Positions 8,475 through 17,227 of a stretch of 64,000 bases of DNA are shown here, piece after piece; position 1 is the stretch's first letter; each line of letters starts with the position of its first letter. The notes under the pieces were generated by a model. That model was not told the origin of the DNA. It did not search any database and saw nothing but the letters and a program-made list of their open reading frames with translations. A program made the translations under genes and the position numbers. This stretch comes from Bacteriovorax sp. (GTDB lineage Bacteria > Bdellovibrionota > Bacteriovoracia > Bacteriovoracales > Bacteriovoracaceae), in assembly GCA_014377485.1 (NCBI GenBank), contig JACMPM010000003.1, positions 62,001 through 126,000 on the forward strand, read 5' to 3'.

Positions 8475-9647
8475 ATGAAATTCATTTTAACATTTTTTAC
8501 GTATATACTTTATTTGAATATTTCAAATGCAGCTTACTACGATACACTTCCAGCAGGTGTCCGCAATATCACATACCGCTATATTCAAACTGGAGAAATA
8601 ACAGGAAGCTATGGCAGCTCAGGAAATTTTAAAGGCTATAACGTCAACGCCAATATCAATGCCGATTCAATAAAAGGCGTTAATGCAGCCGTTGATACTT
8701 ATCTTGGAACATTAAGCGCAACTGATTATGCAAATTTTAGTTTTGGCACTTTTCAAGGAAGTGCAACTTCAAAAGTTTCGGCCCAAGCTATAGGAGCAGG
8801 TTATGGTGTCACTAATCGCCTCACTGTTTACGGATTTGTACCTTTTTATTCTGCGCAGGTTGATTTAAAAATCGAGCGTACACAAAAAGGCAGAAACAAT
8901 GTAGGGACGGCGATTCAACTAGAGAATCTTCCAGATGTTGATGTCCGACTAATTCAGTCACTTTTTGTTAATTATTATCATTATCAACCATTGGGAAGAT
9001 GGAAGGCTACAGATTTTGGTGATACCGAATTAGGAATGATGTATCAGTTAAAAAAATGGAGCAACGCTGGGGCCTTAATCAATATTGGAACAGTAGCACC
9101 TACAGGAAGAAAAGATAATCCGGATATTTTACAAGACATTGCGTTTGGCGATGGACAATGGGATGCATTTTTTGAATGGGGTGGAGGAATAATTTTATCG
9201 AGCAATTGGAGCTTGGATAACTGGACAAGGTACACTTATCAATTTCCTTATTCGACTACTATACGTACTCCTGATTCAAGCACTTTCCCTGTCACGGCTA
9301 ACGAAGGTTTAGCTCAAATCAAGCTTGGAAATAAAGCTCAAACTAATCTTCAGGCAAATTACAAATTATCAGAAGAATGGACGACTTCACTTACATATTC
9401 TTTCGAATATATTGAACCCTCTGATTATAAAAGTTCGGACCCTATAGCAGATACTATCCTAGAAGCAGACACCGAAAAAATAACTCATACTGGCAGATTA
9501 AATTTAGGATATTCGACTCTTTCTCTCTATCAGCAAAAAAAGTTTTTTGTCCCTGTAAGTTTTAACCTCGCAGTCCAATCAATCTTTGCGGGGAAAAACG
9601 TACCTAAATATGAGCGCGCTGATTTTGAGATACGACTATTTTTTTAA
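8475..9647 (+). CDS. Exported outer-membrane protein, transporter/porin-like barrel
   Basis: About 390 residues. The start at 8475 gives a clean signal peptide (MKFILTFFTYILYLNISNA); an in-frame ATG at 8433 with a GGAG 12 bases upstream is an alternative. A TATAAT at 8407-8412 suggests transcription begins near 8419, which favours a downstream start. The mature part alternates amphipathic strands (AIGAGYGVTNRLTVYGFVPFY, DTELGMMYQLKKW, WTRYTYQFPYSTT) and ends FEIRLFF, a typical barrel terminus. It resembles the uncharacterised outer-membrane proteins annotated as transport proteins in Bdellovibrio-like bacteria. No function is known. Confidence 0.72.
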   Translation: MKFILTFFTYILYLNISNAAYYDTLPAGVRNITYRYIQTGEITGSYGSSGNFKGYNVNANINADSIKGVNAAVDTYLGTLSATDYANFSFGTFQGSATSKVSAQAIGAGYGVTNRLTVYGFVPFYSAQVDLKIERTQKGRNNVGTAIQLENLPDVDVRLIQSLFVNYYHYQPLGRWKATDFGDTELGMMYQLKKWSNAGALINIGTVAPTGRKDNPDILQDIAFGDGQWDAFFEWGGGIILSSNWSLDNWTRYTYQFPYSTTIRTPDSSTFPVTANEGLAQIKLGNKAQTNLQANYKLSEEWTTSLTYSFEYIEPSDYKSSDPIADTILEADTEKITHTGRLNLGYSTLSLYQQKKFFVPVSFNLAVQSIFAGKNVPKYERADFEIRLFF

Positions 9648-9650
9648 TTT

Positions 9651-10415
9651 TTAAAAAGGCAGTTTCAATCCAATTTGCATCTCAATCACACCATCTAGTT
9701 TTAAATCAGTAACTGCAGGCAGACCGGCTATTGTGAGCGTTGGTTTTAACTTAAGCGTTGTATTGGCTTTTAAAAGTCCCAAAATATTATCGCTGACAAT
9801 GTCAAATTGAATGCATTTTGAAAGACAAAGATTTCTAATTTTACGGTAACTAAAAAGAAGAGTATCCACTTTGCCGACGTTGGGAACTGTCACTTCTCGT
9901 GCCAGCTCTAATGTATCAATGAATGAAAAATCTGCAGCAAAATCACTATTTGCATCTACTGTTTTATTATATTGAAGAAATATTTTTTTTATTTTAATCG
10001 ATTTTATTACCGCTAAATCAAGATTCAAGTCTGGCATGTTTAAATCAATGGGAGACAGGTCAATATGGCGAGGTCCATTAATGGAAAGAACAAGTTTAGC
10101 GATTGTAGATAAAAATGAATGACCAATCTGTTCAAATGAATTTGGCACGTTTGCCGCTTCAAAAACATCAATATTATTAATATTATATTTTAAATTTAAA
10201 TAGAAAACGCTCGGATCACTACCTGACTCTAAGCTTGCTTTGGCCGCAGAAGAAAGTTCGGCGTTGCCAGCAAGGTTGGCCGTATTCATAAGAGATTCTC
10301 TTTGGAGGTCTGCAAGAGTTTCTGTTTTTGCAATAGGTGTAATGGATTCAGTTTGTTTTAAGCATGAACTTAAAAGAAAAACGGCACCTGATAAAAACAA
10401 AATTTTAATGAACAT
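9651..10415 (-). CDS. Hypothetical lipoprotein
   Basis: 254 residues with a lipoprotein signal ending LLSSC (Cys near 17). The mature part has no recognisable domain; it contains beta-rich repeats of the form IDLSPIDLNMPDLNLDLAVIK and two cysteines close together (NLCLSKCIQFD), possibly a disulfide. The SD GGGGTGA precedes the ATG. The gene is convergent with the barrel gene (three-base gap) and divergent from the RND operon. The C-terminal strands could mean a periplasmic lipid- or ligand-binding fold, but this is a guess. Confidence 0.7.
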   Translation of the reverse strand: MFIKILFLSGAVFLLSSCLKQTESITPIAKTETLADLQRESLMNTANLAGNAELSSAAKASLESGSDPSVFYLNLKYNINNIDVFEAANVPNSFEQIGHSFLSTIAKLVLSINGPRHIDLSPIDLNMPDLNLDLAVIKSIKIKKIFLQYNKTVDANSDFAADFSFIDTLELAREVTVPNVGKVDTLLFSYRKIRNLCLSKCIQFDIVSDNILGLLKANTTLKLKPTLTIAGLPAVTDLKLDGVIEMQIGLKLPF

Positions 10416-10589
10416 GTAATCACCCCATAAGATAGCTGGAGTGTATCCGTCTTGTAATTCAAAAACTAATTTTTGAAATATTAGTTATTTAACAGGTCTG
10501 AATTTTAAAGTAAAACGGCAATTTTTCGAGGCATTTCTTACATACCAATGAACACCGCTATTTTTAATAAAATCGTAACAAAGAAACTC

Positions 10590-10619
10590 CTTAACATTGT
10601 TAAGTAGTTTGAGTATTAT
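10590..10619 (+). promoter_or_regulatory. Promoter of the RND operon with palindromic operator over -35
   Basis: TTAACA at 10591-10596, a 17-base spacer and TATTAT at 10614-10619 make a good sigma-70-type promoter 28 bases before the RND start. The -35 box lies inside a perfect 15-base palindrome, CTTAAC-ATT-GTTAAG (10590-10604). An operator placed like this blocks RNA polymerase. The MarR gene at the end of the same operon is the obvious candidate repressor. Confidence 0.6.
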
Positions 10620-10646
10620 CTTTAAAAATCACTAACTGAGAACTAT

Positions 10647-13600
10647 ATGAATTTAATTGATCTTTCTATCCGCCGACCAGTATTTGCCTGGGTTTTAATG
10701 TTTGGTTTAATTGTCTTCGGTGCCATTTCCTTGAATCGTATGGGAGTCAGTCAATTACCGGATGTGGATTTCCCAATCATCAACGTCTCGCTAAATTATC
10801 CAGGTGCAGCACCTGAAGTTGTTGAGTCTGAACTGCTTGATCCAATTGAAGAACGTCTTTTAGCTATTGAAGGTGTAAAAGATATGCGCTCACAAGCGAA
10901 ACAAGGTTCGGGCTCAGTAACTCTGGAATTTGATATCAATAGAAACGTCGATGTGGCGCTTCAAGAAGTTCAATCTGCTCTTAGTCAGTTGCGTATGCCC
11001 GCAGGAATAGACCCTCCAATTATTGAAAAGAAAAACCCAGAAGAAGATCCGATCGTCATTATTTCTATCTCGGGAAAAGCAGAGCTCAAAGATATGTTGG
11101 CCTGGTCTGATCGTTATCTTCTCGATCAATTGAGATTTTTACCAGGAGTCGGCGAAGTCAGCGTTGGAGGATTCTCTGATCGAAATTTAAGAATCTGGAT
11201 TGATACTAAAAAACTTAATTTATATGAATTAACTATTTCAGATGTAGTCGAGGCTCTCAAAGCCCAGCACGTTGAAAGTGCGGCTGGACAATTTACCGAA
11301 AAGCTCCGTGAATTGCGGGTGCGCTGGCTGGGAGAGGCAAGCACCATTGATGAAGTGAAAAATATTCGCATACTCAAAAGAGGTGGCGACCGGGTTTTTG
11401 GAAAAAAACTTTTTATTAGCGATGTCGCCGATGTTGAAGACGGACTCTCGGATATAAGAAGAATCGCAAGAGTCGATGGCAAACCAGCTATTGGAATTCA
11501 AATTAGAAAGCAACGTGGAACCAATGAAGTTGAAGTTGCCAAAACAATTAGAGCAAAACTAAACGAGATTAAAGGAAATTTTCCCAAAGGATACGAGTAT
11601 CAGGTTGTTGTTGATTACACCAAATCAACAGAAGCGACAGTTGACCTTACCATCGAAAAATTATGGGTAGCCGCGATCATTACGATTATTATCTGTTTTC
11701 TTTTTTTAGGAAGCTTTCAAGCTGCTCTCAATATTCTTTTTTCAATTCCCACATCCATTGTCGGAACTTTTACCATCATTTATTTTGCTGGTTTTACTCT
11801 TAACCTCTTCACACTTCTAGCCCTCACACTTTCAATCTCAATTGTTGTTGATGATGCCATCATGCTTTTAGAAAATATTGTTCGTCACTACCGTATGGGA
11901 AAAGATTCGGTAACTGCTGCGAGCGATGGTGCTAAAGAAGTTCTACCGGCGGCCATCGCTGCGACCTTGGCCGTTGTTGCGGTATTTCTTCCAGTTATAT
12001 TCATGGAAGGAATTATTGGTAAATTCTTTTTTCAATTCGGCGTAACAATGTGTGCTTGCGTTTTACTATCATTGCTAGAAGCCGTTACCATAACACCAAT
12101 GAGGGCAGCGGCCCTTTTGAGTTCAGAACCAAAAATTTCGCGCTTTGAACATTATTTAGATGAGTCGTTTGAAAAAATATCAGCTCGTTATCGTAAATTG
12201 CTTTCTCTTACCTTGAAATGGAAATACAGCGTAGTATTTATTTCAACTGCTTTTTTTGTTCTTTCTCTTTTTTTAGTGGCTAAAGTTCGTCAGGAATTTG
12301 TTCCACTTCAAGATCAAAATTTAATTTTAATGTCTGCTACTGCAAAACCGGGAACATCACTGAATGCTACAAGTGATGAAGCCATGAAGATTGAAGCAAT
12401 TCTTAAGAAGAATCCAAGTGTCATGAGTTATCTAATTTCGATTGGTGCAGGTGGTGGAGCTTCGACTGTAAACCAGATGTTTATTCCAGTTATTCTCTAT
12501 CCAAGAGAAAAGCGTGCACTTGGGCATATAGCTATTATGGATCAATTGCGTAGAGAGTTTAAACAATTAAAAGGACTCAAGATTACTCTTAGAGATAACT
12601 CGGCTAGAAATCTTTCTTCAGGAAGACAAAATCCAATTGGGATTAATTTACGTGGTCCTGATCTAGATGTTCTCGATATTAAAACTAAAGAGTTAATGGC
12701 GCGCCTGGAATCTGAAAAATTAGCAGTAGATTTGGATAGCGATTTCAAGAAAGGTATCCCTGAGTTAATTTTAAAACCTAACCGAGAGGCCATGGCCGAA
12801 CGTGGTGTGACGGTTGAACAAGTGGGTAATGTTCTATCATCTGGTATTGGAAGTGTTCGCCAAGGGCGTTTTACGATGGATGGAAAACGTTATGATATTA
12901 GATTTAAAATTAAAGATGAATTGATTCAATCCGCAGACGATTTTAAACACCTCTATGTTCGAAATAATGTTGGCAATTTAGTGCCAATGAGTGAAATGGT
13001 AACCATTTCTGAAGGCCGAGCCATTCAAGGAATTTCAAGAATCAATCGTCAACGGGCAATTTCGGTTTTTGGAAACCTGGCTCCTGGGCAATCACAATCG
13101 AGCGTTCTTGATCGCACTAAGGCGATAGCGAAAGAAATTCTTCCACCTGGATATACATTTGCCTTGGAAGGAGCTTCTGCAGGATTTGCTTCTTCGTTTA
13201 AAAGTTTAAGCTATGCCCTATCCATTGGTATCCTCGTTGCCTTTTTAATTTTGGCAGTTCAGTTTAATTCATTTGTTCACCCTTTTGCCGTCTTGGTTGC
13301 ACTTCCGTTTAGTGTGAGTGGAGCGCTTGTATCATTGTGGATGTTTGGTGCTTCAGTGAATCTTTTTAGTTTTATTGGTCTCATTGTATTAATGGGTATC
13401 TCTAAGAAAAACTCTATCATGCTGGTGGAATTCTCAAATCAAGTTCGTGAACATACGAAGAAGCCGGTAACAGAAGCATTGCTAGAAGCCTGTCCGGTTA
13501 GACTTAGACCAATTTTAATGACATCGGCAGCAACAGTTGCTGCGGCTACACCGTTGATCATTGGTCATGGAATGGGGGCTGAGACTAGATTGCCAATGGG

Positions 13601-13709
13601 ATTATCAATTATCGGCGGAACTATCGTATCAACATTACTTACTTTATTTGTTGTGCCGGCACTCTATTTAATTTTGTCTCCACTTGAGAGTAAACCGAGA
13701 AAGTTATAA
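10647..13709 (+). CDS. RND efflux transporter, HAE1 family inner-membrane pump
   Basis: 1020 residues, the normal size of HAE1-type (AcrB/MexB-like) pumps. It opens MNLIDLSIRRPVFAWVLMFG, then has porter-domain signatures (PDVDFPIINVSLNYPGAAPE, FLPGVGEV). TM4 carries the paired aspartates D402/D403 (VVDDAIMLLENI) of the proton relay. Twelve TM helices in two halves can be followed, ending LFVVPALYLILSPLE. It would export drugs or hydrophobic compounds using the proton gradient. TolC, a barrel-like protein and MarR follow at once. The usual membrane-fusion adaptor gene is absent, so an adaptor must come from elsewhere or the pump is atypical. Confidence 0.93.
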   Translation: MNLIDLSIRRPVFAWVLMFGLIVFGAISLNRMGVSQLPDVDFPIINVSLNYPGAAPEVVESELLDPIEERLLAIEGVKDMRSQAKQGSGSVTLEFDINRNVDVALQEVQSALSQLRMPAGIDPPIIEKKNPEEDPIVIISISGKAELKDMLAWSDRYLLDQLRFLPGVGEVSVGGFSDRNLRIWIDTKKLNLYELTISDVVEALKAQHVESAAGQFTEKLRELRVRWLGEASTIDEVKNIRILKRGGDRVFGKKLFISDVADVEDGLSDIRRIARVDGKPAIGIQIRKQRGTNEVEVAKTIRAKLNEIKGNFPKGYEYQVVVDYTKSTEATVDLTIEKLWVAAIITIIICFLFLGSFQAALNILFSIPTSIVGTFTIIYFAGFTLNLFTLLALTLSISIVVDDAIMLLENIVRHYRMGKDSVTAASDGAKEVLPAAIAATLAVVAVFLPVIFMEGIIGKFFFQFGVTMCACVLLSLLEAVTITPMRAAALLSSEPKISRFEHYLDESFEKISARYRKLLSLTLKWKYSVVFISTAFFVLSLFLVAKVRQEFVPLQDQNLILMSATAKPGTSLNATSDEAMKIEAILKKNPSVMSYLISIGAGGGASTVNQMFIPVILYPREKRALGHIAIMDQLRREFKQLKGLKITLRDNSARNLSSGRQNPIGINLRGPDLDVLDIKTKELMARLESEKLAVDLDSDFKKGIPELILKPNREAMAERGVTVEQVGNVLSSGIGSVRQGRFTMDGKRYDIRFKIKDELIQSADDFKHLYVRNNVGNLVPMSEMVTISEGRAIQGISRINRQRAISVFGNLAPGQSQSSVLDRTKAIAKEILPPGYTFALEGASAGFASSFKSLSYALSIGILVAFLILAVQFNSFVHPFAVLVALPFSVSGALVSLWMFGASVNLFSFIGLIVLMGISKKNSIMLVEFSNQVREHTKKPVTEALLEACPVRLRPILMTSAATVAAATPLIIGHGMGAETRLPMGLSIIGGTIVSTLLTLFVVPALYLILSPLESKPRKL

Positions 13710-13720
13710 GGATAATATCA

Positions 13721-15037
13721 ATGCGTTTTTATGTTTTTAGTTTTTTAGTTATAATGAGTTCTATTTTGAAGGCATCTGAAAGTCTCGTTCTTGATTTAAA
13801 AGAAGTGATAAAAATCGCTCGTGAAAATAATCCTACTTTGCAAGCTGCCCAAGAAAAGCTCAATCAATTTGAAGCCCAAAAGAAACTTAGCGTTTCTCCC
13901 ATTTATCCAAACCTGTCTTGGAATCTTGGAGGGAATTATTTAAAAGATGCTGTCTATACAGGCAGTCCAAAATTTAATGGAAATTCTTATAACCAATATT
14001 CCAGCGATTTGAAACTGGTTCAGCCACTTTACACTAAGGGATTGTTCTCGGCGATAGATGTGGCCGATTACGATAAAAAAATTCAATCGGCAACCATTGA
14101 ACTGACTGAAAGAACGCTGACGATAAGTATTATAGAAGCCTTCTATCGCTTCATTCTTAATCAGCAGAGTTTAGAAAACCTCTTAAAGAATCAAGATATA
14201 ATTCAAAAATCTTTGGCCACTTCTAATCAAAGATACCAAAAAGGAAGAGGGCAGCTCTTAGATATTTTACAAGTTAAAACGCAATTAGCACTAATCCAGC
14301 CTCAAGTGGAACAAGCAAAAAATCAATTTGAAATTGCAGCCCAACAGCTTATTAATTTTATGGGTGAAAAAGAACATTCTAATTTTAAATTGAAAGGACA
14401 ATTAAGAACTTTGCTTTTAAAAGATGTGCAAAAGTATATCGATCTAAAAAATTATCATCTTCCAGAATATGAAGTAAATCAATTGCAACTGACCCAATTG
14501 GAATACACTCGCGATGTGATTCTTGGGAAAGAATATCCAACATTAAAATTAGTGGGGGATTATTTATATAATAATTATAAAAAATCGGATCTGTTTTCTG
14601 ATTACTCTCATGCCTGGTCTATTCAATTGCAATTGTCAATTCCACTGTTCTCCGGTTTTTCTTCTAATCAAGAAAAATCCATAATAGCATCACAAAATTC
14701 ACAGCTAAAAATTGCCAGAAGGGACCTTGAAAATGCCCTCAGTCTTAAGCAGGTAACAAGTTTAAAAAATCTTGAGACATCTGAAACTTCTCTTGTCTCA
14801 GCAGCATCAGCAGTCAAATTAGCAGAGGAGTCTCAAAATGAGGCAGGTAGAATTTATAAATTATCTCAAATTGATTTTTTACAATTTTTATTAGTTCAAC
14901 AAGCTGCACTCCAGGCCAAATCAAGTTTTGATCTTTTAAAATTTCAAAGCATTATTGCTTACTCTAATTATTTTGTGGCGACGGGACAACCTCTCCCCCT
15001 ATTGGTGGATATTTTAACTAAAGAAGGACCACTATAA
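13721..15037 (+). CDS. TolC family outer-membrane efflux channel
   Basis: 438 residues with a signal peptide ending near residue 18 (MSSILKAS). The duplicated outer-membrane-efflux (OEP) layout is clear: ARENNPTLQAAQEKLNQFEAQ in the first repeat with PLYTKGLFSAIDVADYDKKI, and long coiled helices with PLFSGFSSNQEK in the second repeat. TolC channels trimerise in the outer membrane and dock to pumps. It starts 11 bases after the RND gene with AAGGATAA as SD, and its stop overlaps the next start (TAATG). It is the outer channel for the pump encoded just upstream. Confidence 0.92.
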   Translation: MRFYVFSFLVIMSSILKASESLVLDLKEVIKIARENNPTLQAAQEKLNQFEAQKKLSVSPIYPNLSWNLGGNYLKDAVYTGSPKFNGNSYNQYSSDLKLVQPLYTKGLFSAIDVADYDKKIQSATIELTERTLTISIIEAFYRFILNQQSLENLLKNQDIIQKSLATSNQRYQKGRGQLLDILQVKTQLALIQPQVEQAKNQFEIAAQQLINFMGEKEHSNFKLKGQLRTLLLKDVQKYIDLKNYHLPEYEVNQLQLTQLEYTRDVILGKEYPTLKLVGDYLYNNYKKSDLFSDYSHAWSIQLQLSIPLFSGFSSNQEKSIIASQNSQLKIARRDLENALSLKQVTSLKNLETSETSLVSAASAVKLAEESQNEAGRIYKLSQIDFLQFLLVQQAALQAKSSFDLLKFQSIIAYSNYFVATGQPLPLLVDILTKEGPL

Positions 15038-15765
15038 TGAAAATATTATGCATAATAATCCTTCTTGCTTTTAGCCAATGGACATTTGCTGATACAACTA
15101 AAAAAGTCGTGAAAAAGAAAAAGGTAGATAAGATAGAAGACAAAATCTATTCTGTGGAAAAAACTTCACCAGAAATTATTATTGGAAAGCGTGAAGAGCT
15201 TGCAGAAAAAAATAATACTAATTATAAAAGACCGACAGATCTTTGGTACGTGGCCATAATTCGTTCAAGCCTTAATTACCACTTGCCTTCAATAACCGCC
15301 AACTCGCTTTCATTTTCCCCTGCGTTTCTCGGTTTAACAGTAGGAAAAAAAATTGAAGATCATTTTTTTTTATATGACGGCTTTTATGAAATAAGCGGAG
15401 AGTGGCAGAGATTTAAACGCGAGTCTGCTCTTGGCAGCAATACACTATTTTTTCAAAAACTTGATCTCTACCAATTTAATGTATTTCAAAATTTTAATGT
15501 TACTTCACTAGTTTCACGTTCTGTCTTTTTCTCTGTTGGACTTGGATTGGCTCCAGTGTATTTTACAGCGGAGCAAAGCGTTTTTGGAAATTCTACTTCC
15601 GAACTTGGGTATATGGGAATGTTGAAAGGTGATATTGCATTCCAGTTAAATAAAGCCAAAATGAAAAATTATGAAATAGATATTGGTTTAAAATTTGGCT
15701 GGGGGAGTGTTGGTAGCCATGAAATTTCTACGACAGCGTTGAGTTTAGGATTAAATTTTGAGTAA
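15037..15765 (+). CDS. Exported barrel-like protein of the efflux operon
   Basis: 242 residues. A signal peptide (MKILCIIILLAFSQWTFA) is followed by a very lysine-rich stretch (KKVVKKKKVDK) and then beta-strand-like segments (LWYVAIIRSSLNYHLP, FFSVGLGLAPVYFT, YEIDIGLKFGWGS) ending ALSLGLNFE. It probably sits in the outer membrane. No family was recognised. Its ATG overlaps the TolC stop by one base and its end overlaps the MarR start by eight, so it is fully embedded in the pump operon. It could be an accessory subunit of the efflux machinery; it does not look like an HlyD-type adaptor because it lacks the coiled-coil hairpin and lipoyl motifs. Confidence 0.75.
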   Translation: MKILCIIILLAFSQWTFADTTKKVVKKKKVDKIEDKIYSVEKTSPEIIIGKREELAEKNNTNYKRPTDLWYVAIIRSSLNYHLPSITANSLSFSPAFLGLTVGKKIEDHFFLYDGFYEISGEWQRFKRESALGSNTLFFQKLDLYQFNVFQNFNVTSLVSRSVFFSVGLGLAPVYFTAEQSVFGNSTSELGYMGMLKGDIAFQLNKAKMKNYEIDIGLKFGWGSVGSHEISTTALSLGLNFE

Positions 15766-16204
15766 AAAAAAGAATAGCTCATATTTAGTAGAACTTATGA
15801 TGGATGTCATGCCTAAAGCACTACAATCCATTCGTGAAGAAATGAGAAAAGGGCGGGGGGATCGCTTAACTGTTCCTCAATTCCGTGTACTGGCCGCTAT
15901 TAATCGCGGTGTTTGTCATAACAAAGAAATAGGAGATCTATTAGGCGTAAGTGAAGCGGCCATTTCTAGAATGATTGATATTTTGGTTAAAGATGGTTTG
16001 ATCAAAAAAGGTACTAATAAAATTGACCGTCGCCAAACAGTTCTTACTCTAACTATTGAAGGGCAAAAACTTTACAATTTTATTAGGGCCGATGCCAGCA
16101 AGCGCTTAAAAAATAAACTTGATGCCCTATCAAATGAAGACGTAGAGTCTGTCATTCAAGGATTAATAATTTTACAAAAAAATCTAGCAATCCTAAACGA
16201 ATAG
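15758..16204 (+). CDS. MarR family transcriptional regulator
   Basis: 148 residues starting at TTG 15758, inside the end of the previous gene; the in-frame Met at residue 14 is an alternative. A winged helix is clear: QFRVLAAINRGVCHNKEIGDLLGVSEAAISRMIDILVKDG with the recognition helix at AISRMID and the wing at KIDRRQTVLTLT. MarR dimers bind short palindromes and are released by phenolic or drug-like ligands. Being last in the pump operon, with a perfect palindrome over its -35 box, it most likely represses its own operon. The overlap with the upstream gene keeps stoichiometry coupled. Confidence 0.9.
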   Translation: MSKKKNSSYLVELMMDVMPKALQSIREEMRKGRGDRLTVPQFRVLAAINRGVCHNKEIGDLLGVSEAAISRMIDILVKDGLIKKGTNKIDRRQTVLTLTIEGQKLYNFIRADASKRLKNKLDALSNEDVESVIQGLIILQKNLAILNE

Positions 16205-16228
16205 CTGTAATTCCAAGCACTTTAATGG

Positions 16229-16254
16229 TGTAAAATATACATCAAAATTTTACA
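16229..16254. promoter_or_regulatory. Inverted repeat upstream of the lipoprotein/TolC2 genes
   Basis: TGTAAAAT and ATTTTACA form a perfect eight-base inverted repeat separated by ten bases, 53 bases before the lipoprotein start. The repeat lacks GC pairs, so it is a poor terminator and more likely a protein-binding site; the factor is unknown. Confidence 0.35.
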
Positions 16255-16306
16255 TTTTCAGTGGTCCGACGTATCAATACAGCTACCAATGTTTGAGGGG
16301 ATCAGT

Positions 16307-17221
16307 ATGAAAATTTCAAAGCTATATCTGTCTATTGGTCTTTGTTCTATTTTACTTTTGTTAGGATGTTCAAAAGATAAAAATATGGATGATTATCGCC
16401 GTGATCAACTTCAGCAAAGCATAGCAAGAATCACTTCAATTTCAGGGTCATATTCTGGGCCGGTTATTTCGAAAATCGATGGCAGTAATTTAGGAAACCT
16501 TCTTTTAAAATTCAAAGCGAGCACAGATATTCAATCCAACTCTGGCAGTGTAACGAATAATCAAAGTGCAATCGTGAGCGGATCAATAAATTTAAAAAGT
16601 TTATCAACGACGGAAGTTACATTTGATAATGGATATTACGATGACGTATCTGGAGATTTTCAAGTCACTATACCCATAGCTCAAGAAAGTGGTGCAGTTG
16701 CGAAGATTTCTCTTATTGGAAATATTAATGGTGATAGATGGATTGGATCTATCGAAGTTAAGGGCCAGCCTCTAAACGGTGCTGATTTAAATCTATTGAA
16801 AAATGCTCCTGCCTCAAATACTTCTGCTATAGAAGTTGGTGGAATGAGATTAGAACAAATTAGAAGATTGGATTATAAATTCGAAGGACTTTATAAAGTT
16901 GCTGGTGTCACTTCTCCGATTAAATTAAGTTTTACTAATAGAGATATTTTTCCAGAGCAAAATCTGTACAAATTATTTTCACCAGTTAGACAAGTCAGTG
17001 TCAATTGTGATTTTAACGGTTTCGAATTAAATTTTTCCAATACCATTTTGGATGATAACGCAGGAACATTAGTTTCTCATGATCCCACAGACGAGCAAGG
17101 ACATCCGGTAAGAGCTAATTTAACGTGTAAAAGATTTGAACTTGGAGCAGATTTTGGTTGGGATTGTGAAATTCAAACTAAAGCAGTTCTTGTAAGAACA
17201 CATTTAATTGCAAAAAAGTAG
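16307..17221 (+). CDS. Hypothetical lipoprotein upstream of TolC-like gene
   Basis: 304 residues from the ATG at 16307, which has GAGGGG seven bases upstream. The signal peptide ends in the lipobox LLLLGC (Cys at 21). The mature part is beta-rich with repeated motifs such as GSYSGPVISKIDGSNLG and GYYDDVSGDFQVTI, and has cysteines near the end (VNCDFNGF, LTCKRFEL, WDCEIQ). No family was recognised. It precedes a TolC-like gene by six bases, so the two are co-transcribed and the lipoprotein may be an accessory of that channel (inference). Confidence 0.72.
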   Translation: MKISKLYLSIGLCSILLLLGCSKDKNMDDYRRDQLQQSIARITSISGSYSGPVISKIDGSNLGNLLLKFKASTDIQSNSGSVTNNQSAIVSGSINLKSLSTTEVTFDNGYYDDVSGDFQVTIPIAQESGAVAKISLIGNINGDRWIGSIEVKGQPLNGADLNLLKNAPASNTSAIEVGGMRLEQIRRLDYKFEGLYKVAGVTSPIKLSFTNRDIFPEQNLYKLFSPVRQVSVNCDFNGFELNFSNTILDDNAGTLVSHDPTDEQGHPVRANLTCKRFELGADFGWDCEIQTKAVLVRTHLIAKK

Positions 17222-17227
17222 GTTCAA

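Noticed and set aside
11126..11513. Leftward frames opposite the RND pump
   Set aside because: Antisense shadow of a strongly conserved gene, with no SD or family resemblance.
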